A stretch of DNA of 64,000 nt from Kribbibacterium absianum. Its GTDB lineage: Bacteria; Actinomycetota; Coriobacteriia; Coriobacteriales; Atopobiaceae. A program made the translations under genes and the position numbers. The stretch is from positions 558,001 to 622,000 of the forward strand of contig NZ_JASJEX010000001.1 of assembly GCF_030067705.1 (NCBI RefSeq), in the 5' to 3' direction. Below are positions 8,196 through 16,259 of this stretch, one piece after another (position 1 is the first letter of the stretch; each line of letters opens with the position of its first letter). The notes under the pieces were generated by a model, which was not told the origin of the DNA, ran no database searches, and saw only the letters and a list, made by a program, of their open reading frames with translations.

Positions 8196-8430
8196 GCGCG
8201 GGGCCCCTTTGCTGCGAGACCTTCGCCGTCAAAAAAGGAGGGCGACCGTGGCCGCCCTCCTCGCGAAGGATCCTCCGCAGCTCCGCGTCCGCCTTCCGAC
8301 GGTTGTAGCGCGTGTCGCCCTGTGCGCCGTGGCCGCAGGCGTACCCGTTGAACTGCGGTTTCCGAGCCCGTGTCGCGTCCAGCACGCTGATCGTCCCCAC
8401 GTGCAGGCGCTGCCTCCGCTTCCTCGTCAT
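8116..8430 (-). CDS. Small basic hypothetical protein with an intrinsic terminator inside the frame
   Basis: A minus-strand frame starts at an ATG preceded by an excellent ribosome site (GGGAGG, 9 bases away). The first 60 residues are very basic and include the compact block RKPQFNGYACGHGAQGDTRYNRRK; the tail after about residue 62 is Arg/Pro-rich and looks non-native. A strong intrinsic terminator (8231-8261) lies inside the frame, so the transcript may end before a stop codon, or an ancestral stop has been lost by frameshift. The 3' part overlaps the end of the ClC gene on the other strand. I do not recognise the family. Confidence 0.45.
   Translation of the reverse strand: MTRKRRQRLHVGTISVLDATRARKPQFNGYACGHGAQGDTRYNRRKADAELRRILREEGGHGRPPFLTAKVSQQRGPALMRAPRRLGPPSLRARAPRRPPAVSR
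8231..8261 (-). terminator. Strong intrinsic terminator (minus strand)
   Basis: A perfect 9-bp stem AGGAGGGCG / CGCCCTCCT with an 8-base loop is followed on the minus strand by TTTTTTG. It is a textbook Rho-independent terminator and lies within the small frame that starts at 8430. Confidence 0.8.
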
Positions 8431-8514
8431 GAGTGACCACCTCCCTTCCGCATCGCCGGTGTCAGGCTCCCCTATCCTAGACCCTCAATGAGACACCGAC
8501 CCCGGGAGGGTGCC

Positions 8515-10068
8515 ATGGAACGGATCAGAGCGGACGTGTGCGTGGTGGGTGCCGGCCTGGCAGGCATCAGCGCCGCATTGGCCGGAGCCGAGCAGGGCGC
8601 CTCGGTGGTGCTCCTCACCGATGGCCGGCCTTGCGGGGGCTCGTCCTTCCAAGGAGGCACCTGGGGCCTCGGCATGGTGCTTCCCGCCGACCGTACGCCG
8701 GAGGCGTCCGTGTCCCTTGCCGAGAAGGTCATCGAGGTGGGCCTCGGCTGCTCCAACGACGCGGTCGTCCGCTCCCTGTGCGACCAGGCCTGGGACTGCG
8801 TGGACTGGCTTCAAGGGCTCGGGGTCGCGCTCCAGAGCCCCGGTGCCGGCCACGAGCGCGACACCGCCTACGTCCCGTGCTTCGACACGGAGGTCCGCGG
8901 CTGGCGCCTGTTCCCGCCCCGGCAGGCGGAGGGCCCGATGCTGTCGGCCCTCGACAGAGCCGGGGTGCGGGTGCTCGACGCCCACGCGGTGAGCCTGCTC
9001 GGAGAGCCGGGGCGCGTCTCGGGCGTCCTCGGGGCGGGGGCCGACGGCCTCGTGTCCGTGAGGTCTCGGGCGACGGTGCTGGCGACCGGCGGCACGGCGG
9101 GCGTCTGCTCCTCGTGCCTGACGCTGCCGTCCCTTGAGGGGGACGGGGCGGCGCTCGCCATCGACGCCGGCGCCGAGGTGCGCGGGCTCGAGTTCATCCA
9201 GGTGATGGCAGGTGTCGAGCGAAACGGCGCCCGCCCGCTCGTGTGCAACGAGAAGGTCTGGCGAGCGACGACGCTCACCGGCGCGGACGGACGCGACGCC
9301 TTCGAGGCCGCCGGCATTCCCGCCGCCGAGGCGCGGGCGGCCCTCGAGGCCCACAGCGTGCACGGCCCCTTCACCGTGGAGCGCGTCTCCCGGCTCGTGG
9401 AGCAGGCCATCGCGCACGCGACCGCGACGGGCGGCTGCTGGGCCAGCACGGACCTGAGGCAGCTCGAGGGGCAGGAGCTGGTGGAGGACTTCGCCTCGTG
9501 GCTCCGCGACATGGGTGTCGACCCGGCCGCGCCCCTGCCGGTGCGCCTGTACGCGCAGGCGGCCAACGGCGGAATCGTCGTCGACACCCAAGGCCGGACC
9601 ACCGTGCGCGGCCTCTATGCGGCAGGCGAGTGCGCCCAGGTGTACGGCGCCGACCGGCTCGGCGGCATGGCGAGCGTCATGGCGCTGACGCTCGGGCGCG
9701 CTGCGGGCACGAACGCCGCCAACGAACGCGCCGTCGAGCCGCTCGACGGCGGGCCGCTCTCGCCCTTGTCCGCGGCGCTCGTCGAACCGAACGCCAGGGA
9801 GGGGCTCAAACGCACAGCGGACCGCGCGCTCCTCGGCCCCAGGACCACGCGCGGCCTCGAGGAGCTCCTCGCACAGGCTCGCTCGCTCCAGGCCCGAGCG
9901 GAGAAACAAGCGGTGGACCCGCACGACCTCGATGACCTCGGTGCTGGCGCCGTTGGCGCCCTGCGCAAGAACGCGACGGCCCGACAGCAGGCGGCCGCGA
10001 CCGCAGCCATCGCGAAGGCGTGCCTCGGCCGTCGGGAGTCCCTCGGACCCCACTGGCGCCAAGGGTAG
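8515..10068 (+). CDS. FAD-dependent oxidoreductase of the fumarate reductase / NadB flavoprotein family
   Basis: About 517-residue soluble flavoprotein. The N-terminal Rossmann motif is DVCVVGAGLAGISAALAGAEQG. Further FAD-binding elements are VLATGGTAGV and ANGGIVVDTQGRTTVRGLYAAGECAQVYGADRLGGMA. It ends in RRESLGPHWR, the C-terminal signature shared by SdhA/FrdA/NadB. No heme, signal peptide or FMN-binding domain is fused. Coriobacteria carry many paralogues of this family acting on different substrates, so neither aspartate nor fumarate can be assumed. The ATG at 8515 follows GGGAGGG; an upstream ATG at 8488 lacks a site. It stands alone, convergent with the capA-like gene. Confidence 0.78.
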   Translation: MERIRADVCVVGAGLAGISAALAGAEQGASVVLLTDGRPCGGSSFQGGTWGLGMVLPADRTPEASVSLAEKVIEVGLGCSNDAVVRSLCDQAWDCVDWLQGLGVALQSPGAGHERDTAYVPCFDTEVRGWRLFPPRQAEGPMLSALDRAGVRVLDAHAVSLLGEPGRVSGVLGAGADGLVSVRSRATVLATGGTAGVCSSCLTLPSLEGDGAALAIDAGAEVRGLEFIQVMAGVERNGARPLVCNEKVWRATTLTGADGRDAFEAAGIPAAEARAALEAHSVHGPFTVERVSRLVEQAIAHATATGGCWASTDLRQLEGQELVEDFASWLRDMGVDPAAPLPVRLYAQAANGGIVVDTQGRTTVRGLYAAGECAQVYGADRLGGMASVMALTLGRAAGTNAANERAVEPLDGGPLSPLSAALVEPNAREGLKRTADRALLGPRTTRGLEELLAQARSLQARAEKQAVDPHDLDDLGAGAVGALRKNATARQQAAATAAIAKACLGRRESLGPHWRQG

Positions 10069-10078
10069 TCGCCAACGG

Positions 10079-10115
10079 CCCCCCTGTGCGCCGGTCGTCC
10101 GCCCGCACAGGGGGG
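10079..10115. terminator. Bidirectional hairpin between convergent genes
   Basis: A perfect 12-bp stem CCCCCCTGTGCG / CGCACAGGGGGG with a 13-base loop fills the gap between the FAD oxidoreductase (plus) and the CapA-like gene (minus). It has no clear T-run but is positioned to end both transcripts. Confidence 0.6.
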
Positions 10116-10132
10116 ACAACGCCGGGCATCCG

Positions 10133-11446
10133 CTAGACGACGGTCACGCCCGAGCCCTCCATCACACGAGCGGTCTCTGACGTCACCCACTCCCAGCGCT
10201 GCCCGGGCTCCAGGTTCGCGAGCAGCTCGTTTCGTTCTGCGAGCTCCTGGCTGTACTCCGAGACGAACCACGCCGCCTGCGTCACTGCGCCGTCCTTCGC
10301 CGTCTCACGGTGCTCGATGACGGGACGCCACGTCGCGTCGCGCACCGAGACCGCCCCGCCCTCCCCGAGCTCGAACGTGCAGCAGAAGGCGCCGCTCAGG
10401 ACGCACATGGCCTTGGTGTAGCCGGAGAGATAGTCGCCGAGCCCGTAGGCGCACCACACCGGGCGCCCGTCGGCCGACGTCAACAGCCTCACGGGTTGGA
10501 TCGCATGGGCGTGGCTCCCCACCACGAGCGTGGCGCCGGCGTCGGCGCAGGCCTGCGCCGCGGCCAGCTGCTCCTCGTTGGGCTCGTTGGTGTACTCCGT
10601 TCCCATGTGAAGGTACACGACGACGGCGTCCGCAGCCTTCCGGGCCCGTTCGACGTCCTGCGCCATGGCCTCCCTGTCCCAGGGGACGGCGTAGTAGTCG
10701 TTGGGCAGGTCGCTCTGCTCGTAGCCGTTCTGGCCATAGCAATAGGCCACAAACGCGATACGAAGGCCGTTGCACTCGACCACGCGCGGCGTCTCGCGGT
10801 CCGCCTCGCTCGCAAAGCTGCCAACGGTGACAAGACCGGGCTTGCCGGACCACACCTCCTGGGCGTACCCGATCGAGTCGGTCCAGGTGTCGTAGGTGTG
10901 GTTCGAGTCGGTGACGACCACCCGGAAGCCCGCCCCCGCGATCGCGTCGGCCATCGCCTCCGGCGTGTTGAAACTCGGGTACCCGGTGATGCCGAAGCCG
11001 TTGTCGCCGCCGATGGTCGTCTCCATGTTCACGAGGCTCACGTCACACTGGTTCTGAACCCACGGTGCGGTGCGAGCGAACAGCGGTGAGAAGTCGTAGG
11101 CCCCGCCGTCGCCCCAGGCGAGCGCGGTCTCCAGCATCGCGTCCGTCGCAATGACGTCGCCCCAGGCGCTGAACGAGACCCGACCGGGGCCGGTGGCCGT
11201 GGTGCGCCCTTGGTCCAGCAGCCGCGACTCGGCGAAATCGCGGGCCGGAAGCGTCGCGGCGTCATCGGCCGCCTCCGCCACCGGGGGCTCTGCCGGCGCG
11301 CCGAGACAACTGGCCAGGCCGACGCCAAGGCCCACGACGGCAACCGCCCCGACGCCCACGGCGGTGCGACGCGTCGTCAATGCCCTGTCCGGGTGCCTGG
11401 GCGCGTCGCTCCGGGGCGTCCCTGCGCGCCGAGTCTCCTGTGCCAT
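10133..11446 (-). CDS. CapA-family protein, predicted Tat-exported lipoprotein
   Basis: About 437 residues. The N-terminus has twin arginines (R26-R27 in TTRRTAV), a hydrophobic segment, and a lipobox LASC with Cys47, so export by Tat with lipid anchoring is predicted. The rest is a PGA_cap/CapA metallophosphatase-like domain: FSAWGDVIATDAM, LVNMETTIGGDN, TDSNHTYD, VVYLHMGTEY and VVGSHAHAIQPV with the conserved histidines. CapA takes part in poly-gamma-glutamate capsule export in bacilli, but lone CapA-like proteins such as this one, with no capBC nearby, have unclear roles. The start at 11446 has AAGGGG close upstream. Confidence 0.83.
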   Translation of the reverse strand: MAQETRRAGTPRSDAPRHPDRALTTRRTAVGVGAVAVVGLGVGLASCLGAPAEPPVAEAADDAATLPARDFAESRLLDQGRTTATGPGRVSFSAWGDVIATDAMLETALAWGDGGAYDFSPLFARTAPWVQNQCDVSLVNMETTIGGDNGFGITGYPSFNTPEAMADAIAGAGFRVVVTDSNHTYDTWTDSIGYAQEVWSGKPGLVTVGSFASEADRETPRVVECNGLRIAFVAYCYGQNGYEQSDLPNDYYAVPWDREAMAQDVERARKAADAVVVYLHMGTEYTNEPNEEQLAAAQACADAGATLVVGSHAHAIQPVRLLTSADGRPVWCAYGLGDYLSGYTKAMCVLSGAFCCTFELGEGGAVSVRDATWRPVIEHRETAKDGAVTQAAWFVSEYSQELAERNELLANLEPGQRWEWVTSETARVMEGSGVTVV

Positions 11447-11661
11447 GCCGTCCCCTTCGAATCGCACGGGCTTTGGCGTTTGTTCAGCTCAAGAGTAGCC
11501 CACAGAAGCGGCGCCGCAGGAGTCATTGAGAAAGTTTTGAGCTTGGCCCCCATCCTGTGGGGACGGCCGCCCGACAGCGCGCCGGTCGCTCCCAACAGCT
11601 ATTTTTGATGGTTGGGCCTTTGCGCCCGCTTTGTTTCCAATCTATCCCCTGAGGAATTCCC

Positions 11662-13194
11662 GTGACCAAGAACCCCACTGTCCCGGCCTTTGACGAGCTC
11701 GGGCTTTCTGACAAGGCGCTCGCCGCCGTCCGCGACCTCGGCTACCAGCGCCCCTCCCCCGTCCAGGCAGAGGCCATCCCCCAGGTGCTCGCCGGCCGCG
11801 ACGTTCTCGCGGCCGCCCAGACCGGCACCGGCAAGACCGCCGCCTTCGTGCTCCCCACCCTCAGCCGCCTTCGGCACCACCGCAAGCACGAGGGGCCCTT
11901 CTGCCTCGTGGTGACGCCCACACGCGAGCTCGCCCAGCAGATCGTCGATGTGTGCGACACCGTCGGCAAGCGCACAGGACACCGTACGGTCTCGGTCGTG
12001 GGCGGCGTGAGCTACAACCCCCAGCGCGCCGCACTGTCCCGCGGCGTGGACGTCCTCGTCGCCACCCCGGGGCGCCTTGAGGACCTCATCGGGAGCGGCG
12101 ACGCCAGGCTCGATCAGGTGCAGGTGCTCGTCCTCGACGAGGCGGACCGCATGCTCGACATGGGCTTCCTGCAGGCCGTCCGCCGCATCGTCGCTGCCTG
12201 CCCCCATGAGCGCCAGACGCTGCTGTTCTCGGCCACTCTCGACGAGGGCGCGATCGAGGGCGTCGCCGACCTCGTGCACGACCCGGCGCGGGTCGAGATC
12301 GCCCGTCGCGGCACGGCCGCCGAGACCATCGACCAGTTCCTGCTCCCTGTGTCCCCCGAGGTCAAGAACGGCCTGCTCGCCACGGTGCTCAACGGGGAGG
12401 GCCACGACCGCGTCATCGTGTTCTGCCGCACCAAGCATCGCGCCGACGCCGTCTGCAAGCGTCTGACCAAGGCCGGGATCGCCGCGGCCCCCATTCACGG
12501 CAACCGCAGCCAGGCCCAGCGCGAGAAGGCGCTCAAAGGGTTCAAGGACGGCCGGATCCAGGTGCTCGTCGCCACCGACGTGCTCGCCCGCGGCATCGAC
12601 GTGCCGGACGTGGACTACGTCGTTAACTTCGACGTCCCGGCAGACCCCGAGGACTACGTGCACCGCATCGGCCGCACCGGGCGTGCCGGGGAGGCCGGCT
12701 GGGCCATCACGTTCGTGACGCCCGACGACGTGCCCGACCTGTTGGCCACCGAGGCCCTCATGGGCCGCACGGTTCCGACGTTCCCCCGCGCGAACGACTA
12801 CGACCGCGGCCAGAACCCGCCGACCTTGGACGAGAGCCGCACCCCCGCGACGGCGAAGGACGTCCCGACCTCGGGCTCCCATCGCAAGAGCCGCACCAAG
12901 GCGGCGGCGGCCAAGGCGGTTCGCCAGCAGGCGAAGGGCACCGGTCAGAAGAAGGGGGCAAAGGCCAAGCCGTCCAAGCCCAAGGCGAAGGATGCCAAGG
13001 CGAGGCAGTCTGCGCCCAAGAGCGCGCCGAAAGACGCCGTGGCCAAGAACGGGTCCAAGCCGGCACGGAAGTCCCGTCGCCGCAAGAGCCCGTCGGCAGC
13101 CTCTGCCGCTGAGTGGCAGAGCTACAGCGGGCCGCGCAAGCAGCGACCGCATAACGGCGGTCGCCGGCGCCCCGGCGACAAAGGCGCGCGCTAA
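11662..13194 (+). CDS. DEAD-box RNA helicase (RhlE/CshA type)
   Basis: 510 residues with GTG start after GAGGAA. Motifs in order: Q motif (YQRPSPVQAEAIP), I AQTGTGKT, Ia PTRELAQQ, II DEADRMLDMGF, III SAT, IV VIVFCRTK, V ATDVLARGID, VI HRIGRTGRAG. The helicase core ends near residue 375. The remaining ~130 residues are a Lys/Arg/Ala-rich basic tail, probably an RNA-binding extension. Such enzymes unwind mRNA and assist ribosome assembly or decay; the RNA-decay nucleases RNase J, RNase Y and PNPase are also in this window. The 215-base leader region holds no gene that I can see. Confidence 0.92.
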   Translation: MTKNPTVPAFDELGLSDKALAAVRDLGYQRPSPVQAEAIPQVLAGRDVLAAAQTGTGKTAAFVLPTLSRLRHHRKHEGPFCLVVTPTRELAQQIVDVCDTVGKRTGHRTVSVVGGVSYNPQRAALSRGVDVLVATPGRLEDLIGSGDARLDQVQVLVLDEADRMLDMGFLQAVRRIVAACPHERQTLLFSATLDEGAIEGVADLVHDPARVEIARRGTAAETIDQFLLPVSPEVKNGLLATVLNGEGHDRVIVFCRTKHRADAVCKRLTKAGIAAAPIHGNRSQAQREKALKGFKDGRIQVLVATDVLARGIDVPDVDYVVNFDVPADPEDYVHRIGRTGRAGEAGWAITFVTPDDVPDLLATEALMGRTVPTFPRANDYDRGQNPPTLDESRTPATAKDVPTSGSHRKSRTKAAAAKAVRQQAKGTGQKKGAKAKPSKPKAKDAKARQSAPKSAPKDAVAKNGSKPARKSRRRKSPSAASAAEWQSYSGPRKQRPHNGGRRRPGDKGAR

Positions 13195-13198
13195 CGGC

Positions 13199-13237
13199 GA
13201 CGGGGGACAAACGTGCCAGGCACGTCTGTCCCCCGTC
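13199..13237. terminator. Long hairpin between helicase and manA (convergent)
   Basis: Arms at 13199-13217 and 13219-13237 pair over 19 bp with one C/T difference and a single central base. The core is GGGGGACAAACGTGCC and its complement. It sits between two convergent genes, so it may end both transcripts. It also resembles the other GGGGAC palindromes in the window (4816-4846, 15081-15174), so it may be a dispersed repeat. Confidence 0.65.
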
Positions 13238-13258
13238 CCGTCTCAGTCGCGAGCGGAC

Positions 13259-14194
13259 TCACACGTGGCTGACGACAAGGCGCATCGGCCCCTCCAGCTC
13301 CACGGTCTCCACCGTCGCCGGCACCAGGAAGTTGCTGCCCTTTTTGACGGCGTGGCCGTTCGCGCTGCCCTCGCCCTCGATCACGGACACGCACAGGAAC
13401 GGCGCGCTGTTGGCCAGCGAGAGCTTCTCGGGCACGTCCACGACCTCGACCGTGTAGTCGGCGTTCTTCTCGAGCAGGCAGAGGCCGTCGTCATCGAAGA
13501 CAAGGTCCACATGACCGGACTCCGGGGCGGACACCGAGAAGTCCACCACGTCGCAGGACTGGTCGATGTGCAACGGCCGCTTGGTGCCGTCGTCCTGCAC
13601 GCGGTCGTAGTCATAGAGGCGGTACGTGACGTCGCTCGACTGCTGGGTCTCGAGCACCACGGTGCCGTGCTTGATCGCGTGCACGGTGCCGGGGTCGATC
13701 TGGAAGAAGTCCCCCCTGTGGATCGGCACCTCGTTGAGGAGCTCGTCCCACTCGCCTGCCTCGATCATGGCACGGAACTCGTCCTTGTCCTTGGCGTTCT
13801 GGCCCACGATGATCGTCGCGTCGTCGTCGCACTCCAACACGTACCAGCACTCGCGTTTGCCAAGGCTCCCGTTCTCGTGCTCCGCGGCGTACGCGTCGTC
13901 CGGGTGCACCTGGATCGACAGGTCGTCGGCGGCGTCGAGGATCTTGATCAGCAGCGGGAAGCGGTCGCCCACCAGATTGCCGAACAGCTCCGGATGGCTG
14001 TCCCAGAGGGTGGAGAGGTGTTCACCCTGGAACTCGCCCTCCGCCACCACACAGTCACCGTTGGGGTGCGCCGAGATCGCCCAGCACTCCCCGATCGGCC
14101 CGTCAGGGATCTCGTAGCCGAATTCCGTCTCAAGCTTGCGGCCGCCCCAGATCTTCTCGTGGAAGACGGGGTCGAGGAAGATGAGGTCTGCCAT
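13259..14194 (-). CDS. manA: Mannose-6-phosphate isomerase (class I)
   Basis: 311-residue cupin-type zinc enzyme interconverting mannose 6-phosphate and fructose 6-phosphate. Landmarks are FHEKIWGGRKL at the start, the zinc site QVHPDD (H97), a second-shell KRECWYVL, and GDFFQIDPGTVHAI with a metal histidine. Its length fits the short Firmicute-type ManA. The ATG at 14194 follows AGAAGGG. It is divergent from a GntR/UTRA regulator across a 171-base gap, which makes that regulator a candidate controller. Confidence 0.92.
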   Translation of the reverse strand: MADLIFLDPVFHEKIWGGRKLETEFGYEIPDGPIGECWAISAHPNGDCVVAEGEFQGEHLSTLWDSHPELFGNLVGDRFPLLIKILDAADDLSIQVHPDDAYAAEHENGSLGKRECWYVLECDDDATIIVGQNAKDKDEFRAMIEAGEWDELLNEVPIHRGDFFQIDPGTVHAIKHGTVVLETQQSSDVTYRLYDYDRVQDDGTKRPLHIDQSCDVVDFSVSAPESGHVDLVFDDDGLCLLEKNADYTVEVVDVPEKLSLANSAPFLCVSVIEGEGSANGHAVKKGSNFLVPATVETVELEGPMRLVVSHV

Positions 14195-14365
14195 GCTGTT
14201 CCCTTCTCTGCGTTCAACGCCGGCGACTTCATAGTAAAGCGCGACAACCAGGTTTGTGGAGCGGGTTATTCGACTCCGACCCGTAAACCATCGGCGCATA
14301 CAGCAAGCGGCCGCTGCCCTTCGCTACCATGGAACGGTGTCCGTTATCAATGAAAGGGAGGACCG

Positions 14366-15076
14366 GTGCCTCTCAAGTACCTCACCGTGGCCGAAGACAT
14401 CGAGCGCAAGATCCGGGAGGGCGTCTGTCCCCCGCAGTCTAAGCTCCCCACCACGGACGAGCTCTGCGAGCAGTACGGCGTGAGCCGCATCACCGTGCGC
14501 AAGGCGATGGACGTGCTCTCGGAACGGGGCTTCGTTATCAAGCGGCGCGGCAGCGGCACCTACGTCAAGGACATCGACCCCTCGAGCGACGACTCGGAGA
14601 GCCAGGTGGTCGAGAGCTACTCCGCGACGGCCCGCCACGAGGGCCACGTCGCCGACACCCAAGTGCTCGAGTTCTCGGTGATCGGGGCCACAGGGCGCGT
14701 GGCCGAGCGGTTGCGCGTCGGCGAGGGCACACCGGTGTACTCCATCGTGCGCCTACGGTCGGTGAACGACTCGCAAGGACTCGTGAGCTACACCTGGATA
14801 CCCGTGGCCATCGTGCCGAACCTCACGAAGCGCAACGCGGCGGACTCGCTCTACCGCCACGTGGAGGTGGGACTGGGGCTCACCGTGTCCTCGACGCACC
14901 GCTCGATCCGCGCCGTCATGCCGACGCTCGAGGAACAGGTCTGGCTCCGGTTGCCCGAGGACGTCCCCGTGCTCGAGATCGACCAGGTGACGTTCCTCTC
15001 GGACGGCCGCCTCTTTGAGTACAGCGTGTTGCACCGCGACACACGCGATTGGTCCTTCAAGTGCGTCAACACCTGA
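14366..15076 (+). CDS. GntR-family (HutC/UTRA) transcriptional regulator
   Basis: 236 residues, GTG start after GGGAGG. The N-terminal winged helix (about 1-70) contains KIREGVCPPQSKLPTTDELCEQYGVSRITVRKAMDVLSERGFV. The C-terminal UTRA ligand domain (about 90-235) contains EGTPVYSIVRLRSV and ends with the YSVLHRDTRDW-type strand usual in this family. UTRA regulators often sense sugar phosphates or related metabolites. Divergent to manA, so a role in mannose/hexosamine use is plausible but unproven. No clear operator palindrome was seen in the gap 14195-14365. Confidence 0.85.
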   Translation: MPLKYLTVAEDIERKIREGVCPPQSKLPTTDELCEQYGVSRITVRKAMDVLSERGFVIKRRGSGTYVKDIDPSSDDSESQVVESYSATARHEGHVADTQVLEFSVIGATGRVAERLRVGEGTPVYSIVRLRSVNDSQGLVSYTWIPVAIVPNLTKRNAADSLYRHVEVGLGLTVSSTHRSIRAVMPTLEEQVWLRLPEDVPVLEIDQVTFLSDGRLFEYSVLHRDTRDWSFKCVNT

Positions 15077-15174
15077 CCGGCAAATGGGGACGGAGCACTT
15101 TTGCCGGTCGTTGCGCTGTTGATGCCACGGCATCAAACACGTGACCACCTGAGAGAATGCTCCGCCCCCATTTG
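15075..15174. repeat. Nested inverted repeats between GntR and trxB
   Basis: Three palindromes are nested in this convergent gap. GACCGGCAAA (15075-15084) pairs with TTTGCCGGTC (15100-15109). CAAATGGGGACGGAGCA (15081-15097) pairs with 15158-15174 with one mismatch. TGTTGATGCC (15117-15126) pairs with GGCATCAAACA (15130-15140) with a one-base bulge. The first overlaps the GntR stop codon. Alternative folds are mutually exclusive because the first two share bases 15081-15084. The gap probably acts as a terminator region or is a copy of a dispersed element. Confidence 0.65.
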
Positions 15175-15187
15175 CACATTTGCAGGG

Positions 15188-16126
15188 CTAGATGACCATG
15201 TTGCCGAGATAGAGCGCGGCCGACGTCGCCGCTTGCGCACCGTCCGCGCAGGCCGTGACGATCTGCCGCAGCGGCTTCTTCCGCACGTCACCAGCTGCAT
15301 AGAGGCCCTTGGTGGAGGTCTCCATGCGCTCGTTGGTCACGATCTCACCGGCGTCCGTGCACTCGCAGAGGCCCTTGGCCAGCTCGCTCGTCGGGATGGT
15401 GCCGATGAACACGAACACGCCAAAAGAGCCCGGCTCGTACTCCTCGGCCCAGGTCTCGCCGGTCTTTGTGTTCCGGAAGACCACCTTCGACGGCAGGTCC
15501 TCGCCCTCCAGGGCGTCGATGGCCGTCTCGTACCTGATGGTGACCTTGGGGTTGTCCTCCACCTTCTTGATGAGCTGGGCCTGCGCGCGCATGTGATCCT
15601 TCCGGACCACCATGATCACCTCGGAGGCGAAGCGCGTAAGGAAGTCCGCCTCCTCGCAGGCCGTGTTGCCGCCGCCCACCACGAAGCACGTCTTGTCCCT
15701 GTAGAACATGCCGTCGCAGGTGGCGCAGTAGGACACACCGTGGCCGGCGAATAGGGACTCATTGACAAAGCCGGCCGGCCGCGGCGTCGCGCCGGTTGCC
15801 AGGATGACCGTCTTCGCCCGGTAGGTCTCGCCCATCGCAGACACGATGAACCGCTCGCCGTCCTTGTCCCGCTCAAGCTTCTCGACCACATCGAACGCGA
15901 ACTCAGCTCCCAGGTCCTCCGCGTGCTGGTGCATCTTCTGCGCCAATTCAAAGCCCGAGACATTCTCGATGCCCGGGTAGTTGTCCACCAGGTCCGTCTG
16001 GCTCAGCTGCCCCCCGAAGTTGCCCTGCTCGATGGTCACCGCATCGACCGCGGCGCGGTCCGCATAGATGGCGGCAGTGAGACCCGCCGGGCCGCCGCCA
16101 ATGATGACAAGGTCCTTCTCCTGCAT
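15188..16126 (-). CDS. trxB: Thioredoxin reductase
   Basis: 312-residue FAD/NADPH flavoenzyme that reduces thioredoxin. Visible are the FAD motif IIGGGPAGLTAAIYADRA near the start, LVDNYPGIENVSG, the redox-active CATC in HGVSYCATCDGMFYRDK, the NADPH motif VVGGGNTACEEADFL, and the C-terminal STKGLYAAGDVRKKPLRQIVTACADGA. The ATG at 16126 is preceded by GGGAGG. Length is typical. Monocistronic as far as can be seen; no thioredoxin gene is adjacent. Confidence 0.92.
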   Translation of the reverse strand: MQEKDLVIIGGGPAGLTAAIYADRAAVDAVTIEQGNFGGQLSQTDLVDNYPGIENVSGFELAQKMHQHAEDLGAEFAFDVVEKLERDKDGERFIVSAMGETYRAKTVILATGATPRPAGFVNESLFAGHGVSYCATCDGMFYRDKTCFVVGGGNTACEEADFLTRFASEVIMVVRKDHMRAQAQLIKKVEDNPKVTIRYETAIDALEGEDLPSKVVFRNTKTGETWAEEYEPGSFGVFVFIGTIPTSELAKGLCECTDAGEIVTNERMETSTKGLYAAGDVRKKPLRQIVTACADGAQAATSAALYLGNMVI

Positions 16127-16189
16127 AAGGAGGCCTCCCTTCGTTGTTCGTCTGTTGCTGGAGGAAGGGTACCCCTCTTCGACAGCATC

Positions 16190-16236
16190 AAAAACGGCCG
16201 GGCGCTCCCCCGCGCGCAGCGGAGAAACGCCCGGCC
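16190..16236 (-). terminator. Intrinsic terminator of the uracil permease gene
   Basis: On the minus strand, downstream of the permease stop, GGCCGGGCG pairs with CGCCCGGCC and is followed by GTTTTTGATG. The loop is 23 bases. Confidence 0.75.
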
Positions 16237-16259
16237 ACATCAGGACGGCTCAGCGGGAC

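Noticed and set aside
8515-10068. Assignment as L-aspartate oxidase (nadB) or fumarate reductase
   Set aside because: The FAD and C-terminal signatures only establish the superfamily; no nadA/nadC or frdB/heme partner is nearby.
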